Under the pieces are notes generated by a model, which made no database searches, was not told the origin of the DNA, and was given only the letters and a program-made list of their open reading frames with translations. From Alkalibacterium subtropicum (lineage in GTDB: Bacteria > Bacillota > Bacilli > Lactobacillales > Carnobacteriaceae_A), in contig NZ_FOLT01000001.1 of assembly GCF_900112455.1 (NCBI RefSeq), positions 308,323-372,322 of the forward strand: DNA of 64,000 bases, read 5' to 3'. The translations under genes and the position numbers were made by a program. Position 1 is the first letter of the stretch. Every line of letters starts with the position of its first letter. Positions 21,153 to 29,208 of the stretch are shown piece by piece.

Positions 21153-21197
21153 CTACAACAATACCTCTGACAATTCCATCATTTTCAATAACTTATG
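21153..21197 (-). pseudogene. Relic of an immA 3' end
   Basis: On the minus strand this stretch reads LLKMMELSEVLL then stop; the end of the intact immA at 22398 reads [15 protein letters not shown] then stop. At DNA level TACAACAATA..TC.GACAATTCCA is shared with 22398-22423. No start or body remains, so it is a fragment left by recombination. Confidence 0.7.
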
Positions 21198-21209
21198 CAT
21201 TAATATAAC

Positions 21210-21587
21210 TTACTTTAACTTCCCCAGCGCCACATCGTTATCAAAAGAATTAAAGTTAAACACTACTTTTCCAATGACTTTTATACTGTCCAACTCGTCG
21301 AGAGTTAACTCTTTTTTAAAATCAAAATAGGAGGAAGTAGATTTGAGTATGAAAGTGTCGTTGCTTTTAGTTACTCGAACAGTCATTTCTTTTTCAGAGG
21401 TTAGACCATTGGACTCAATCGTAATGAAATCGCCGTCCTGTAATGTACTCCAGAAGTCAGGCTTAATGTTAGTGTCAACTGCTATGAGTGATCCATTTGA
21501 AAAGTAAGGATTATCATCGGTTGTTGTTACTTCCAAAAGTATTAAATCATCTATGTTCAATTTAGGTGTATTGATAATTAAGTGCAT
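21210..21587 (-). CDS. Unknown protein, possibly a lone S24/LexA-like beta domain
   Basis: 125 residues from ATG 21587, which has a perfect AGGAGG seven bases upstream; the frame from 21608 begins before that site. GSLIAVDTNIKPDF, LQDGDFITIES and IKVIGKVVFNFNSF resemble the layout of the S24/LexA C-terminal domain, but the catalytic Ser and Lys are not evident and there is no DNA-binding domain. It could bind or mimic a repressor domain; this is a guess. It lies between the SHOCT gene and the immA relic. Confidence 0.6.
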   Translation of the reverse strand: MHLIINTPKLNIDDLILLEVTTTDDNPYFSNGSLIAVDTNIKPDFWSTLQDGDFITIESNGLTSEKEMTVRVTKSNDTFILKSTSSYFDFKKELTLDELDSIKVIGKVVFNFNSFDNDVALGKLK

Positions 21588-21632
21588 ATTGGGCCTCCTG
21601 ATTACCAAAATAGCTCCGAATTTTTATCATAA

Positions 21633-22379
21633 CTATAATAGCTCTGCTTTTTTTCGATCGAAATCTTCTTGATCAATTATACCGGCATCTAATAATTCCT
21701 TATATTCTTTCAATTCTTCTACTACACTCTTTTCGTTCGGCTTTTTGTCCGGGCTAATTTTTTCTTCTTCGTATGCTGCTATCATATCTAAGTAACTTAA
21801 AGTTTCTTGCGCATCCTCAGCTAGCTTTTTATAATCTTTTGAGTCTTTTTTCATTTTTTTCTTTACTAACGGTATGATTATAGAGGGGTTATCAGGATTA
21901 TTTACAGAGATAACTATTTTCATCTCCGTAACAAAATTTTTACTTTTCTTCTTTCCAGTTAGTCCCCCAAGGATCATCCCAACACCACTGAAAAGTACTC
22001 CACCCACAACTGCACGACCTAAGCTCACGCCGCCTTTAGTAACAGATTCACCATCTTCGATTAATTCATAAGAAAGTAACTCGGAATACTTAAATGTTTT
22101 GTTCGATGTTTTAACCGTAGTCCATTGTTTTGAGTCGTCATCAATAATCAAGTGTTTTGTGCGTTTAGTAGGTCTGAATTTATTCTTTTCTCCGATAACA
22201 AACGCCTCAACAGTTTGTTTGTTGTACTTTTCAAAGAAAACTTTTTCTTCAACACTTAACGTCTCTTCATTTTTTATTTTCTTTTTTATGTTGCTATTTT
22301 TTTCAGATTCATCTAATGCAACTTTAGCTTTATCTTTTAAATCGTTAGCTTTACCTTTTAACTCATCTAAAAAACCCAT
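21633..22379 (-). CDS. SHOCT-domain protein
   Basis: 248 residues from ATG 22379, behind GAAAGGATG. The C-terminal ~30 residues (EELKEYKELLDAGIIDQEDF) are a SHOCT motif. The N-terminus is a charged helix (LDELKGKANDLKDKAKVAL). The middle holds a PH-like stretch (TTVKTSNKTFKYSELLSYEL) and a small glycine-rich hydrophobic segment (GRAVVGGVLFSGVGMILGG). Such proteins are frequent next to phage repressors; their role is not established. It follows immA by 18 bases and is probably expressed from the immR promoter in the lysogen. Confidence 0.75.
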   Translation of the reverse strand: MGFLDELKGKANDLKDKAKVALDESEKNSNIKKKIKNEETLSVEEKVFFEKYNKQTVEAFVIGEKNKFRPTKRTKHLIIDDDSKQWTTVKTSNKTFKYSELLSYELIEDGESVTKGGVSLGRAVVGGVLFSGVGMILGGLTGKKKSKNFVTEMKIVISVNNPDNPSIIIPLVKKKMKKDSKDYKKLAEDAQETLSYLDMIAAYEEEKISPDKKPNEKSVVEELKEYKELLDAGIIDQEDFDRKKAELL

Positions 22380-22397
22380 CAATCTTCATCCTTTCTT

Positions 22398-22832
22398 TTA
22401 CAACAATATTTCCGACAATTCCAACGGCACCCCATATTCATTCAATAATTCGATTGTGGTTTCTGGCAACTTCCCTTGTTCTTCTATATATAAGTTCATA
22501 CACATAACAGCCGCAAACTTATTGGCTTCTTGTTCCATTTTAGATCGAGAAAGATAATTTAAAGTATAATAGCTACTGATTTCATCGTGTTCTAAGGCAT
22601 GATGTAGTTCGTGAGCCGCAACAAAATACTTTTCTGGACTATCTTCTAAATCCGCTTTCAAATAAATAGTAGGAGTATCGAAGCTTTTCATATAAAGCCC
22701 CAACGACTTGTTTTCGCTTTTGAAAGGTGAGTATTCGAGTTCGATGCCTTTCATTTCAATTATTTTGAATGGATCCATTGTTTTATACTCTGACATAATT
22801 TCCTCTAACAGTTCAGTTATTCTTTCATTCAT
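22398..22832 (-). CDS. immA: ImmA/IrrE-type metallopeptidase, anti-repressor
   Basis: 144 residues. [11 protein letters not shown] contains the zinc-protease HExxH motif (HELHH), and [13 protein letters not shown] is the family's downstream Glu motif. In ICEBs1 and phage phi105, ImmA cleaves the ImmR repressor to induce excision. Here ATG 22832 overlaps the end of the repressor gene, the same coupled arrangement. The longer frame from 22898 lies inside the repressor gene and is not the real start. Confidence 0.9.
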   Translation of the reverse strand: MNERITELLEEIMSEYKTMDPFKIIEMKGIELEYSPFKSENKSLGLYMKSFDTPTIYLKADLEDSPEKYFVAAHELHHALEHDEISSYYTLNYLSRSKMEQEANKFAAVMCMNLYIEEQGKLPETTIELLNEYGVPLELSEILL

Positions 22833-23199
22833 TAGTATCACGAACTTTTTTCTTTTGGAGTTTCCTCCATAGAGACGCCCGCAATACCTGACGAACATCC
22901 TCCCTTTCTTCCTCGTTCAGTTCTTCTCCACCAAAGGTCATTTTTGCATTTTCATCTAAAATTTTCTCTATCTCTATAACATCTTCTTGGGTTGCCCAGG
23001 AGGGAATATCGCTTCCTAAAATATAATCTGTAGAAACTTGGAAATGATCGGACAGCTTTTTTATTATTTCAATATCTGGCTCATTTCTGTTGTTTTCAAA
23101 ATGGGAATATGCTGCTCTAGACACTCCAATTGATTTAGCTACATCTTCTTGGGTTTGTTGTTTTGTTTTTCTTAAAGACTTTAATCTTTCACCTATCAA
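22825..23199 (-). CDS. immR: ImmR-type lysogeny repressor (XRE family)
   Basis: About 124 residues. The N-terminal HTH ([27 protein letters not shown] pattern) is followed by VSTDYILG, the standard end of XRE repressors, and an acidic then basic C-terminus. TTG 23199 is preferred because AAGGCGGTGA, one mismatch from a full Shine-Dalgarno, lies five bases upstream; the in-frame GTG at 23208 overlaps it. No cleavage/S24 domain is present, consistent with inactivation by the partner ImmA. It is expected to bind the four GATACA sites next door. Confidence 0.9.
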   Translation of the reverse strand: MIGERLKSLRKTKQQTQEDVAKSIGVSRAAYSHFENNRNEPDIEIIKKLSDHFQVSTDYILGSDIPSWATQEDVIEIEKILDENAKMTFGGEELNEEEREDVRQVLRASLWRKLQKKKVRDTNE

Positions 23200-23236
23200 G
23201 ATGGTCACCGCCTTAGGGATATGATAACAAAGAAAC

Positions 23237-23342
23237 GATACAAAAAGTATCTAAAAAGAAAAAAGATACAAAAAATATCACTTAACGCTTTACGATACAT
23301 TTTGTATCGTGTAGTATGTGTTTATAAGATACAAATTGTATC
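23237..23342. promoter_or_regulatory. Four GATACA-type operators between immR and the early genes
   Basis: Four 15-bp sites: GATACAAAAAGTATC (23237-23251), GATACAAAAAATATC (23265-23279), GATACATTTTGTATC (23294-23308) and GATACAAATTGTATC (23328-23342). All read GATAC at one end and (G/A)TATC at the other, and start-to-start distances are 28, 29 and 34 bp. The two right sites overlap the rightward promoter, the two left ones the probable repressor promoter. Confidence 0.88.
23302..23330 (+). promoter_or_regulatory. Rightward early promoter
   Basis: TTGTAT (23302-23307), a 17-bp spacer and TAAGAT (23325-23330). The -35 lies in the third operator and the -10 overlaps the fourth, so repressor binding should shut it. 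Confidence 0.7.
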
Positions 23343-23366
23343 AAACAAAAAGAAAGGAGTGCTGAT

Positions 23367-23600
23367 ATGGAAAAGCGAAATAACTTAGTTAATGAACGGA
23401 ATAAATTAAATCTAACCCAAAAAGAAGTAGCTGAAAGAATTGGTATATCAGAGGTTATGGTAAGGAAGTTAGAAGCGGGGAACAGAAATCCTAGTTCGGA
23501 GACAGCAAAAAAGATTGCGATTTTTTATAAAAAAGAGTTAGATTATTTATTTCCTGATATTTTTTTAATTAACTTTGATACAAAACATACCAAAAGTTAA
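23367..23600 (+). CDS. Cro-like XRE regulator
   Basis: 77 residues, the first gene of the rightward early operon, behind AAAGGAG. LTQKEVAERIGISEVMVRKLE is a clear XRE helix-turn-helix and NPSSETAKKIAIFY the following helix. By position opposite the repressor it is the likely Cro equivalent, competing for the GATACA sites. The C-terminus (DIFLINFDTKHTKS) is unremarkable. Confidence 0.85.
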   Translation: MEKRNNLVNERNKLNLTQKEVAERIGISEVMVRKLEAGNRNPSSETAKKIAIFYKKELDYLFPDIFLINFDTKHTKS

Positions 23601-23673
23601 CCTTGAAGATATTTTATAAGAAATCGTTACGTACTATCTACAAACCAAATACGAAATCGAAGGAGGCAGTCAA

Positions 23674-24198
23674 ATGAATTCACGAGTAATCAATCAGGAG
23701 TTAAGAGAAGCAACAGAACGTAAGGGAATCACACAAGTTAAATTAGCCAGGGGTACTTTTAGGGCAAAAACGACATTAAATGGGTACTTCAGAGGGGAAC
23801 CTACACCAGTAGATGCTATGAAGGACATAGCTAATTACATGAACGATTCACTATTCAGTCAGGAAATGTCATTTAGAGTATTCAAACAGATCCCACCTAT
23901 GCAGTCAGATGTGTTTCAGGACAGTCCGCATACATTAGACATGATCGAGTTATTCGAAACAGGTGAAAGACAAATAAGAAAGAATAAAGCAATGATGGCG
24001 CTGGCTAAAAGAGAAGCAGCAATGACTGAAGAGGATAAAGAAGCAATTAATGATTATGTGATGAACTATCTAGATGAAATATTTATTGAAACGCGATGTG
24101 TTGAGTCGATATTGGAAAGAATAAATTTGTCTTTAATGGATGCAGTCATTAAAAGAACTCCGTACTGGAGAAAACAAAACTATTTGAGAGGGGAATAA
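23674..24198 (+). CDS. Phage protein with an XRE-like N-terminus
   Basis: 174 residues behind AAGGAGG. The N-terminal 60 residues (LREATERKGITQVKLARGTF, TTLNGYFRGEPTP) look like a helix-turn-helix of the XRE type. The rest is helical and charged, with KREAAMTEEDKEAINDYVM in the middle. Similar proteins occur just after cro in Lactobacillales prophages. Likely a regulator; the target is unknown. Confidence 0.7.
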   Translation: MNSRVINQELREATERKGITQVKLARGTFRAKTTLNGYFRGEPTPVDAMKDIANYMNDSLFSQEMSFRVFKQIPPMQSDVFQDSPHTLDMIELFETGERQIRKNKAMMALAKREAAMTEEDKEAINDYVMNYLDEIFIETRCVESILERINLSLMDAVIKRTPYWRKQNYLRGE

Positions 24199-24202
24199 AT
24201 AA

Positions 24203-24955
24203 ATGCTGGCAATGATGACACAAACGCAAACAATCGAATCAAGAGAAGTAGCACGTATGGTTGAAAAAGAACACAGAGATTTATTGAGAGACATTAGGAA
24301 ATACAGTGAATATTTAGCCGAGAGCAAAATTGCGCTGGGGGATTTCTTTATTCAGACAACTTATACAGATGCTAATAATCAAGAACGTCCTTGTTACTTA
24401 ATCACTAAACAAGGCTGTGAAATGGTAGCGAATAAGTTGACTGGCAAAAAAGGCGTGATCTTTACTGCAAGATATGTAAAAAAATTTAATCAAATGGAAC
24501 AGAGTCAAAGCAGCTACATGATCGATGATCCAATCAAACGAGCAGAACGATGGATTGAAGAACAAAGACAAATGAAGTTCCTTGCTGAGCAAAACGAAGT
24601 GAAGGACCAGTTGATTGCTGAATACGAACCGAAGATCAGTTATTTAGACACCATCTTAGAATCAAAAGGCTTATTAGCCACTAGTCAGATAGCTGCAGAC
24701 TATGGTATGACAGCTCAAGCGCTCAATAAGATTCTTCATGAAGACAGAGTGCAGCATAAAGTTGGCGGCCAATGGATCTTATACAAGAACCACATGAACA
24801 AAGGGTATACAAAATCTCAAACGATTAATATTACACGTACTGATGGCAGCCCTGATACAAAGATGAACACGAAATGGACTCAAAAAGGCCGATTATTTAT
24901 TCATGAGATTTTAGAAGACAGAGGCATTGCAGCATTGATGGACATTGAGGAGTGA
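24203..24955 (+). CDS. Rha-type regulator / phage antirepressor with KilAC domain
   Basis: 250 residues. The N-terminal half is a Rha domain (SREVARMVEKEHRDLLRDI, CYLITKQGCEMVANKLTGKK, ARYVKKFNQME). The C-terminal half is a KilAC/ANT domain (ILESKGLLATSQIAADYGM, ALNKILHEDRVQHKVGGQW, TKWTQKGRLFIHEIL). Such proteins act as antirepressors in temperate phages. ATG 24203 follows AGAGGGGAAT, four bases after the previous stop, so it is in the early operon. Confidence 0.88.
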   Translation: MLAMMTQTQTIESREVARMVEKEHRDLLRDIRKYSEYLAESKIALGDFFIQTTYTDANNQERPCYLITKQGCEMVANKLTGKKGVIFTARYVKKFNQMEQSQSSYMIDDPIKRAERWIEEQRQMKFLAEQNEVKDQLIAEYEPKISYLDTILESKGLLATSQIAADYGMTAQALNKILHEDRVQHKVGGQWILYKNHMNKGYTKSQTINITRTDGSPDTKMNTKWTQKGRLFIHEILEDRGIAALMDIEE

Positions 24956-24959
24956 TCAC

Positions 24960-25169
24960 ATGCCAGTAGAAACAGCACCAATAAAAAAGAAGCTTTATAC
25001 GGTAAAAGAAGCTGCAGCAGCTTTGAATACAACGCCTGGAGAAGTTTACAAACAAATAAGAGAAGGTAATCTCCGGTTTATGCTTTTACCTAATTATAAA
25101 ATTTCCGACAGGGAATTAGATGACTTTATTGAAAGAAACCAGACCACGAGGAAGGAGGTAGACAGATGA
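24960..25169 (+). CDS. Small HTH protein, excisionase-like
   Basis: 69 residues from ATG 24960, behind GAGGAGTG. YTVKEAAAALNTTPGEVYKQIREGNL and the terminal KISDRELDDFIER are the MerR/excisionase-type winged helix used by Xis and DNA-binding helix-turn-helix_17 proteins. It is far from int, so it may regulate transcription instead of excision. It overlaps the next small gene by four bases. Confidence 0.75.
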   Translation: MPVETAPIKKKLYTVKEAAAALNTTPGEVYKQIREGNLRFMLLPNYKISDRELDDFIERNQTTRKEVDR

Positions 25170-25318
25170 CTGACGATGAAAAAGCAAAAATCATACTTGA
25201 AGGGTTAGAAACCTATCTGCAAATAGATTGGGCATTCGAGAAGTTTTACATCAAAGGAATAAAAATTGGATTGAAAAAGATAGAGAGGAAGGAAGCCAAT
25301 GAGAAGAAGAAAAGTTGA
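25166..25318 (+). CDS. Small early protein, 50 residues
   Basis: ATG 25166 follows a strong AAGGAGG (25152-25158). The product starts MTDDEKAKIILEGLETYL and ends in a Lys-rich helix (RKEANEKKKS). It overlaps both neighbours by a few bases, the tight packing of a phage early operon. No family recognised. Confidence 0.65.
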   Translation: MTDDEKAKIILEGLETYLQIDWAFEKFYIKGIKIGLKKIERKEANEKKKS

Positions 25319-25487
25319 AATAGCCCTGATCGCTATAGGATTGATATTAACTATTCTGGCCAGAGACTATGCAGTGAATCAACGTCTAGCGATGGGATTA
25401 ACTCCAAGCTGGGGCGGAGAGTTCTTCATCATCCCATTAATAATGGTAGCTTACTTCACATTTAAAGCAGATTGGAGTGTTGAATGA
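25299..25487 (+). CDS. Small membrane protein, 62 residues
   Basis: Two hydrophobic segments (IALIAIGLILTILA and FFIIPLIMVAYFTF) after a basic start MRRRKVE, behind GAGGAAGG. It overlaps the previous gene by 20 bases. Unknown function; possibly superinfection exclusion, without proof. Confidence 0.65.
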   Translation: MRRRKVEIALIAIGLILTILARDYAVNQRLAMGLTPSWGGEFFIIPLIMVAYFTFKADWSVE

Positions 25488-25687
25488 TGACAGGAATCGT
25501 TAAAAATGAAGTGCGCTATGTACTGATTAATCATGCCTTTGAGGACTGGAAACGAATCATGTCTAACGGATTAACAGCCAAGCAGGCAAGAGAAGATATT
25601 GAACGAGATTATAAACTGATGGAAAGAGAAAAAATCGTTTTACGCAACATGATATTGGAAGATCTAGAAACGAAAGTTGGGCAATGA
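25484..25687 (+). CDS. Small phage protein, 67 residues
   Basis: Starts at ATGATG overlapping the previous stop. All-helical and charged (FEDWKRIMSNGLTAKQAREDI, LMEREKIVLRNMILEDLE). No family recognised. It is part of the early operon. Confidence 0.65.
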   Translation: MMTGIVKNEVRYVLINHAFEDWKRIMSNGLTAKQAREDIERDYKLMEREKIVLRNMILEDLETKVGQ

Positions 25688-25688
25688 T

Positions 25689-25925
25689 ATGAAACAACAA
25701 ATAGAAGAGCGGATGAAGGAATCTGATCGTGATGAATATATGCTTCAGACTATTGGAGAAATGGAAGAGATTGCTGAAAAAGAAGGTCATCTTAAGATAG
25801 CTGAATGTTTTGTATGGGTCAATCAACTTTATAACCGTTTAGACGAAGCTCAAGCCAGGATTGAGGAATTGAAAGAAGACAGAGAATACTACGAAGAACG
25901 TTGCAGGGATGAAGGAATCTATTAA
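25689..25925 (+). CDS. Small coiled-coil phage protein, 78 residues
   Basis: ATG 25689 begins one base after the previous stop; the TTG at 25677 would extend into that gene. The C-terminal half (LDEAQARIEELKEDREYYEER) is a coiled coil. No family recognised. It is the last gene before a hairpin. Confidence 0.65.
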   Translation: MKQQIEERMKESDRDEYMLQTIGEMEEIAEKEGHLKIAECFVWVNQLYNRLDEAQARIEELKEDREYYEERCRDEGIY

Positions 25926-25926
25926 A

Positions 25927-25952
25927 AAAGACACCTCTGGCAAGGTGTCTAA
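25927..25952. repeat. Intergenic hairpin, copy 1 of a repeated element
   Basis: AGACACCT (25929-25936) and AGGTGTCT (25943-25950) form an 8-bp stem. On the minus strand it is followed by TTTTTT, so it could terminate antisense transcripts. A similar layout occurs at 31522-31556, each followed by ATTATAACA and a ribosome binding site. Confidence 0.6.
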
Positions 25953-25997
25953 GAAAAACTATCTATCAACATTATAACAGATTTTAGGAGGATTAAC

Positions 25998-26942
25998 ATG
26001 CAAACTATTGACACTAGAAGTATGACGCATAGGGACTGGTTGGAACAGCGAAGGTCAGGCATAGGTGGATCAGATGTCGCTACCATCTTGGGACTGAATA
26101 AATATAACTCTCCTTATCAGCTATGGCTCGATAAAACAGGACAAGTTGAAATTGACGATTCTGATGTAAGTGATGCTGCTCATTTTGGGAACATTTTGGA
26201 AGAAGTTGTCGCTAAGGAATTTACAGAACGCACGGGTAAAAAAGTTAGAAGAGCCAATAGAATGTTTTTACATCCGGACTATCCCTTCTTAACGGCAAAT
26301 ATAGACAGGGATATAGTAGGAGAGGATGCCATTCTGGAGTGTAAAACAGCTTCTATGTACCTGGCTGACCGCTGGGAAGGAGAAGAGATACCGGAACAAT
26401 ATATCTGTCAGGTACAGCATTACATGAATGTTCTAGATAGAGACTATGCTTATATCGCTGTTCTGATCGGAGGACAGAAATTTGTCTGGAAGAAGATTGA
26501 ACGTGACCAAGAACTGATCGATATCATCCAGAAACAATTAGTTGAGTTTTGGGAAGTAAATGTTAAACAAATGATTCCTCCTGCGATTGATGGAAGTCAG
26601 TCAACCGAAGACTACATTAAGGAACGGTATGCAAAATCTGAGCCGGGAAAAGAAATAGCTCTTAAGAAAGATATTGATGACCTCTTAGATCAGAGAGAAG
26701 AACTACAAGAAACAAAGAAAGTAGTTGAGACCTCAATTAAAGAGATAGACAACATGATCAAAGTTCAACTAGGAGATCAAGAGGCAGAGGTAGGAATAGC
26801 TCCTCGCCACATTGTGACTTGGAGACCTATTGAAAGTACGCGAATTGATTCAAAACGAATTAAAAAAGAAGCGCCTGAACTGTTTGATAAATATAGCAAG
26901 GTGTCATCTTATAAAAAATTTACCATAAAGGAGATTAAATAA
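25998..26942 (+). CDS. YqaJ-family viral recombinase (lambda-exonuclease-like)
   Basis: 314 residues. RRSGIGGSDVATILGLNKY is the YqaJ N-terminal signature and AILECKTAS carries the PD-(D/E)xK catalytic E-x-K. In this family the 5'-3' exonuclease makes single-stranded ends for the partner annealing protein. RecT starts two bases downstream, which supports a two-component recombination pair used in phage genome circularisation and repair. Confidence 0.93.
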   Translation: MQTIDTRSMTHRDWLEQRRSGIGGSDVATILGLNKYNSPYQLWLDKTGQVEIDDSDVSDAAHFGNILEEVVAKEFTERTGKKVRRANRMFLHPDYPFLTANIDRDIVGEDAILECKTASMYLADRWEGEEIPEQYICQVQHYMNVLDRDYAYIAVLIGGQKFVWKKIERDQELIDIIQKQLVEFWEVNVKQMIPPAIDGSQSTEDYIKERYAKSEPGKEIALKKDIDDLLDQREELQETKKVVETSIKEIDNMIKVQLGDQEAEVGIAPRHIVTWRPIESTRIDSKRIKKEAPELFDKYSKVSSYKKFTIKEIK

Positions 26943-26944
26943 TC

Positions 26945-27832
26945 ATGGCGACTAATTCAAGTTTAAAAAATCAAATATCTAAATCCAACGGAAATAACCA
27001 GGTGAGTAATGCTAAGCAAATGACATTGAAGTCTTTATTAAGCTCTCCTGCTGTTCAAAAAAGATTTGAGGCAGTATTGGAAGAAAAAGCAAGCGGCTTT
27101 ACTACTTCATTACTCAATATGGTTAATGGCGATCCTAACTTAGCCGAGGCTCAACCTATGAGTATCATAACGAGTGCAATGGTAGCTGCAACGCTCGATT
27201 TACCGATTGATAAAAATTTAGGATATGCCTATATCGTACCTTTTAGAGATTGGAAAAAGGGGAATGAGAAGGTTGCTCAATTTCAATTGGGGTATAAAGG
27301 CTACATTCAATTGGCTCAACGTAGTGGACAGTATATGGCTTTAAATGTAACTGAAGTGTATGAGGGAGAATTAAAATCTTGGAACAGACTGACAGAAGAA
27401 TTTGAGTTCGATCCAGAAGGAAAAGAATCAGATGAAGTTATTGGATACGTGGCGTATTTCAGACTAGTCAATGGTTTTGAGAAGACGGTTTACTGGACGA
27501 AGCAACAAGTAGAGATGCACAGAGTCAAACATAATAAATCAAAGAATAAAGAACAGCTAACAGGTGTGTGGAAATCTGACTATGACGCAATGGCTCAAAA
27601 AACGGTCCTGAAGAGCATGTTATCCAAGTGGGGTATTCTATCTATCGAAATGCAAAAAGCTGTTACAACTGACGAAACAGTCCAAGAGATGGACGAAAAA
27701 GGCGAATTGAAGCAGGCAGAGATGATTGAAGACGACGAGCCTGTTAAACACATTGAGGAATCAAGCGATAAAGAATCAGAAGATGAACTGACTGAATTGT
27801 TTAAAGACGGAACTATAACACCAAGTGAGTAA
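26945..27832 (+). CDS. recT: RecT single-strand annealing protein
   Basis: 295 residues. SPAVQKRFEAVL, the segment PMSIITSAMVAATLDLPID and FQLGYKGYIQLAQRSGQY are RecT family hallmarks. The C-terminal 60 residues are acidic and probably disordered. It pairs with the upstream YqaJ nuclease. Confidence 0.95.
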   Translation: MATNSSLKNQISKSNGNNQVSNAKQMTLKSLLSSPAVQKRFEAVLEEKASGFTTSLLNMVNGDPNLAEAQPMSIITSAMVAATLDLPIDKNLGYAYIVPFRDWKKGNEKVAQFQLGYKGYIQLAQRSGQYMALNVTEVYEGELKSWNRLTEEFEFDPEGKESDEVIGYVAYFRLVNGFEKTVYWTKQQVEMHRVKHNKSKNKEQLTGVWKSDYDAMAQKTVLKSMLSKWGILSIEMQKAVTTDETVQEMDEKGELKQAEMIEDDEPVKHIEESSDKESEDELTELFKDGTITPSE

Positions 27833-27833
27833 C

Positions 27834-27856
27834 GGGAGGAGGCTTAGCCTCCTTCT
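27834..27856 (+). other. Hairpin after recT
   Basis: GGAGGAGGC pairs with GCCTCCTTC around TTAG, two bases after the recT stop. There is no T-tract, so it is more likely an mRNA-stabilising stem than a terminator. Confidence 0.45.
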
Positions 27857-27879
27857 AAATATTAGGAAGGGGGATCAGC

Positions 27880-28782
27880 GTGAATAATGGTTATATTAAG
27901 TTTTATAGAAAAATAACTAAGTCATTTGTTTGGACTGATCCTTATACGTTTAAATTATGGACTCTTTGTCTACTTAAAGCAGCTCATAAAGATAATAAAT
28001 TTCTATTTAATGGAGAAGAAATAACGGTGAACAGCGGTCAATTCGTCACCGGGCGCGCCGCTATAACAAAAGAACTTAATGAAGGAGCCAAGAGTGAACA
28101 TCGCATGACAGAGGCAAGTGTATGGAGAAGGCTAAAAAAATTCGAAAAAGAAGAAATGTTGAACATCGATTCAACCACGAAATACAGCGTCATAACAATA
28201 AAAAACTGGCATGACTATCAAGTGAGTGAACAACAAGTGAACAGCGACCGAACAGCGACCGAACAGCGGGTGAACACAAACAAGAATGAAAAGAACTTAA
28301 AGAATGAAAAGAATTACATCAACAACAACACACCGGCTAGATTTTATGAATCGAATGGATATGGATCAATTGCTTCTCTAACCATTCAGAAGATTGATGG
28401 CTGGGTAGAGGATATATCTAAAACAGGTACATCTGAAGAAGAAGCTAACGAGATTATTATCAAAGCCATGGAATTTGGAGTCGTACACAACAAGCGGACC
28501 TGGAGCTATGTCAATCGTATCTTAGTCAATTGGGAGAACAGAGGTCTGAATACCTTAGAAAAGATAGAAGCTGCTGAAGCTGAAAGAAATGCTAAGCAAG
28601 AAACTAAACCAGCGAAAAAGAAAAGCTGGAATAAAAACACTCACACCAGATCCGAATCGTTACCGAAATGGGCGAGAGATGGTTACGAGCCCGTGAAAGA
28701 TACACCACTATCAGCTGATGAAAAAGAAGAAATGCAGAGACGGATAGCTGAGTTTAGAGCGATGAAGCCAGGAAAAGGATGA
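27880..28782 (+). CDS. Phage replication protein with DnaD-like domain
   Basis: 300 residues from GTG 27880 behind AGGAAGGGGG. The N-terminal ~110 residues are a winged helix (YRKITKSFVWTDPYTFKLW, RRLKKFEKEEML) as in phage replication initiators; the segment SLTIQKIDGWVEDISKTG to YVNRILVNWENRGLNT is the DnaD C-terminal domain with the YxxxIL-W motif. The linker is Asn/Thr rich. Such proteins load the host helicase at the phage origin. No separate helicase loader (DnaC) gene is seen. Confidence 0.85.
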   Translation: MNNGYIKFYRKITKSFVWTDPYTFKLWTLCLLKAAHKDNKFLFNGEEITVNSGQFVTGRAAITKELNEGAKSEHRMTEASVWRRLKKFEKEEMLNIDSTTKYSVITIKNWHDYQVSEQQVNSDRTATEQRVNTNKNEKNLKNEKNYINNNTPARFYESNGYGSIASLTIQKIDGWVEDISKTGTSEEEANEIIIKAMEFGVVHNKRTWSYVNRILVNWENRGLNTLEKIEAAEAERNAKQETKPAKKKSWNKNTHTRSESLPKWARDGYEPVKDTPLSADEKEEMQRRIAEFRAMKPGKG

Positions 28783-28804
28783 GAGAAGCGAAAGGAGAAA
28801 GCCA

Positions 28805-28897
28805 ATGATGTACCTGGTATTAGGAATCTATATTGGAACTTATATTGGGGTTGGAGTCATGTGTCTGATGCAGGCAGGAAAGGAAGATAGGGAATGA
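28805..28897 (+). CDS. DUF3789-like single-TM micropeptide, 30 residues
   Basis: ATG 28805 behind AAAGGAG. The product is MMYLVLGIYIGTYIGVGVMC followed by a charged tail, the pattern of the short DUF3789 proteins found in Firmicutes phages. Its stop overlaps the next ATG (28894). Confidence 0.7.
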   Translation: MMYLVLGIYIGTYIGVGVMCLMQAGKEDRE

Positions 28898-29208
28898 ACA
28901 GCGAAGAGTTCACTAAAGTAGTTTTGAACGGCGCAAAAACAAAAAAGCAGCAGCTTGAAGTTATGAAAGAATTAATCAAACGAGGATATAAATGGGCATG
29001 CAGGGAAGAAAACACTGTTTATTTTTACTCAATGAAACCGAAAAAATATCGTGATTTCGGATGGGGGTATAGGGAAGAAGACGTAAATAAAAGTGCAGCT
29101 TTGCCGGCTTATCCAATCGAAATGGAAAACGATTTGATAGAAAATACTAGTCGTTATCCTTACGAAACAGCTCTACTAATTAAGAAAATGGAAGGAGCAG
29201 AAGAATGA
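28894..29208 (+). CDS. Phage protein of unknown function, 104 residues
   Basis: Overlaps both neighbours at ATGA junctions. EEFTKVVLNGAKTKKQQLEV at the N-terminus is helical; the middle is rich in aromatic and charged residues (YKWACREENTVYFYSMKPKK). Not recognised. Confidence 0.6.
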   Translation: MNSEEFTKVVLNGAKTKKQQLEVMKELIKRGYKWACREENTVYFYSMKPKKYRDFGWGYREEDVNKSAALPAYPIEMENDLIENTSRYPYETALLIKKMEGAEE

